From Methanosarcinales archaeon (GTDB lineage: Archaea > Halobacteriota > Methanosarcinia > Methanosarcinales > Methanogasteraceae), in the NCBI GenBank assembly GCA_030594905.1, contig JAUVEF010000076.1, positions 1 through 6,104 of the forward strand: a stretch of 6,104 nucleotides of DNA, written 5' to 3'. Below, in pieces: positions 5,314 to 6,104 of the stretch. Positions within the stretch are counted from its first letter, which is position 1, and each line of letters begins with the position of its first letter. Below the pieces are notes generated by a model. That model had not been told where the DNA came from and ran no database searches. It worked only from the letters and a program-made list of their open reading frames with translations. The translations under genes were made by a program, and so were the position numbers.

Positions 5314-6100
5314 ATACCAGATCTCCTTTGATCACTGTAACTGCCCTGCCGCCCAGGGTAACCCGACCGGATCCGGGCACGACTTTAACCCGGACAACTC
5401 CACCCCTTTCAGACAACTGGAACGCCTCAAACTCAGATTTATTCAGCCGGGATTCCCAGTAAGGACCCAGACAACAGTGAGCCGAACCTGTCACAGGGTC
5501 TTCATCAACCCCAATCGCGGGTGCAAAAAATCGAGAGACAAAATCATATCTGCCGGCATCTGCCTTACTGGTCACAATGACGCCGCGGCACGGAACCTTC
5601 TTCAGCAGATCAAAGTCCGGCTTCATATCCCGCACTTTTTCTTCAGATTCAACCTCCACAAGATAATCAAACCTGTTCTTACCCACATATTCCAGTTTCA
5701 CTCCTAATGCCCGGGTAAGCTCAACAGGAGCATCAGTGTTTGTCTCGTATTCAGCAGGAAAGTCCAGATCAATCCACGCCCCATTCTTCTTCGCCGTTAA
5801 TCTTCCGCTAAGCGTATCAAAACTTGCTATTTCATCCGGGTCCAGCTCTCCAGTCTCCCACAGGACATGAGCAGAAGCCAGGGTTGCATGACCACAGAGT
5901 TCAACCTCGGCTTGCGGGGTGAACCAGCGTAAGTTGTAGCCACCGTCCTTTTCCTGAAGAAACGCGGTTTCAGGCAGATTCAGTTCATTTGCGATCTTTA
6001 GCATATCAGAATCCGGCATATCACCTGATAAAATGCATACTCCAGCGGGATTTCCTGTGAACGGCTTGCTTGTGAATGAATCGACCTGAAATATCTTCAT
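5303..6100 (-). CDS. PhzF-family isomerase/epimerase-like protein
   Basis: This 265-residue protein is a complete PhzF-family member (usual length 260-300). The family shares the two-lobed DapF fold but uses a Glu/Asp-type acid-base mechanism in place of two cysteines; the name-giving member isomerises DHHA in phenazine synthesis. Motifs in order: VDSFTSKPFTGNPAGV (6-21), LPETAF with the catalytic-type E44 (42-47), RWFTPQAEVELCGHAT (58-73), RFFAPAIGVDEDPVTGSAHC (190-209), and a C-terminal GRVTLGGRAV block. No other phenazine genes are present, so the natural substrate is unknown and the name should not imply phenazine. ATG at 6100 gives the canonical MKIFQVDSF start, but only 4 bases remain upstream, so no promoter or ribosome site can be judged. 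It heads, as seen here, an operon with the VOC and methyltransferase genes. Confidence 0.88.
   Translation of the reverse strand: MKIFQVDSFTSKPFTGNPAGVCILSGDMPDSDMLKIANELNLPETAFLQEKDGGYNLRWFTPQAEVELCGHATLASAHVLWETGELDPDEIASFDTLSGRLTAKKNGAWIDLDFPAEYETNTDAPVELTRALGVKLEYVGKNRFDYLVEVESEEKVRDMKPDFDLLKKVPCRGVIVTSKADAGRYDFVSRFFAPAIGVDEDPVTGSAHCCLGPYWESRLNKSEFEAFQLSERGGVVRVKVVPGSGRVTLGGRAVTVIKGDLVYGC
5323..5326 (-). promoter_or_regulatory. Ribosome binding site of VOC gene inside phzF
   Basis: AAAGGAG on the minus strand lies within the last codons of phzF (encoding KGD), and its GGAG is 9 nt before the VOC ATG. It supports the start at 5313 and coupled translation. Confidence 0.55.
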
Positions 6101-6104
6101 CGCG

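Noticed and set aside
1..6104. tRNA, rRNA, CRISPR or riboswitch elements
   Set aside because: No T-loop or anticodon-arm pattern, no evenly spaced repeats and no recognised riboswitch core were seen in any gap.

Overview
The window looks like a stretch of euryarchaeal chromosome, most plausibly from the Methanosarcinales/ANME-like methanogen relatives. The support is an archaeal-type CMP kinase, weak or absent Shine-Dalgarno sites on two genes that instead have TATA-like boxes at leaderless spacing, an IS1-like transposase with an archaeal-style zinc-ribbon start, and overall protein character. No rRNA, tRNA or CRISPR array is visible, so the lineage is an inference.

Layout, left to right. 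Positions 1-183 hold the end of an IS1-like insertion sequence whose transposase runs leftward out of the window. Directly against it, 185-334 (+) is the 3' remnant of a gene that ended in a membrane helix and a basic tail. Next come three leftward genes in the order of transcription kamA-like (3009-1879), nif3-like (1827-1063) and cmk (871-341). nif3 and cmk each have their own likely leaderless promoter. A 270-bp divergent region (3010-3279) with two palindromes separates kamA from rightward dapF (3280-4047), a diaminopimelate epimerase. A small GC hairpin follows dapF.

The right third is a leftward operon: phzF (6100-5303), a VOC/glyoxalase-like gene (5313-4849) that overlaps the phzF stop by 11 bp, and a class I SAM methyltransferase gene (4826-4107). 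phzF is intact. The VOC gene has a single in-frame TAA but otherwise reads as a full, well-conserved protein. The methyltransferase has at least four lesions and is a clear pseudogene. No annotated line covers these two because each is split by stops; they were reconstructed by reading through the breaks.

Functional threads: dapF belongs to the diaminopimelate/lysine route. The divergent KamA-family radical SAM enzyme has the cofactor residues of lysine 2,3-aminomutase but not its lysine-recognising aspartates, so its substrate is open. DapF itself departs from the family signature at two active-site-adjacent positions. The most notable features are the partly decayed phzF-VOC-methyltransferase operon, the atypical KamA and DapF substrate pockets facing each other across a palindrome-rich promoter region, and the IS junction beside a broken membrane-protein gene. 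I found no convincing wholly new system.
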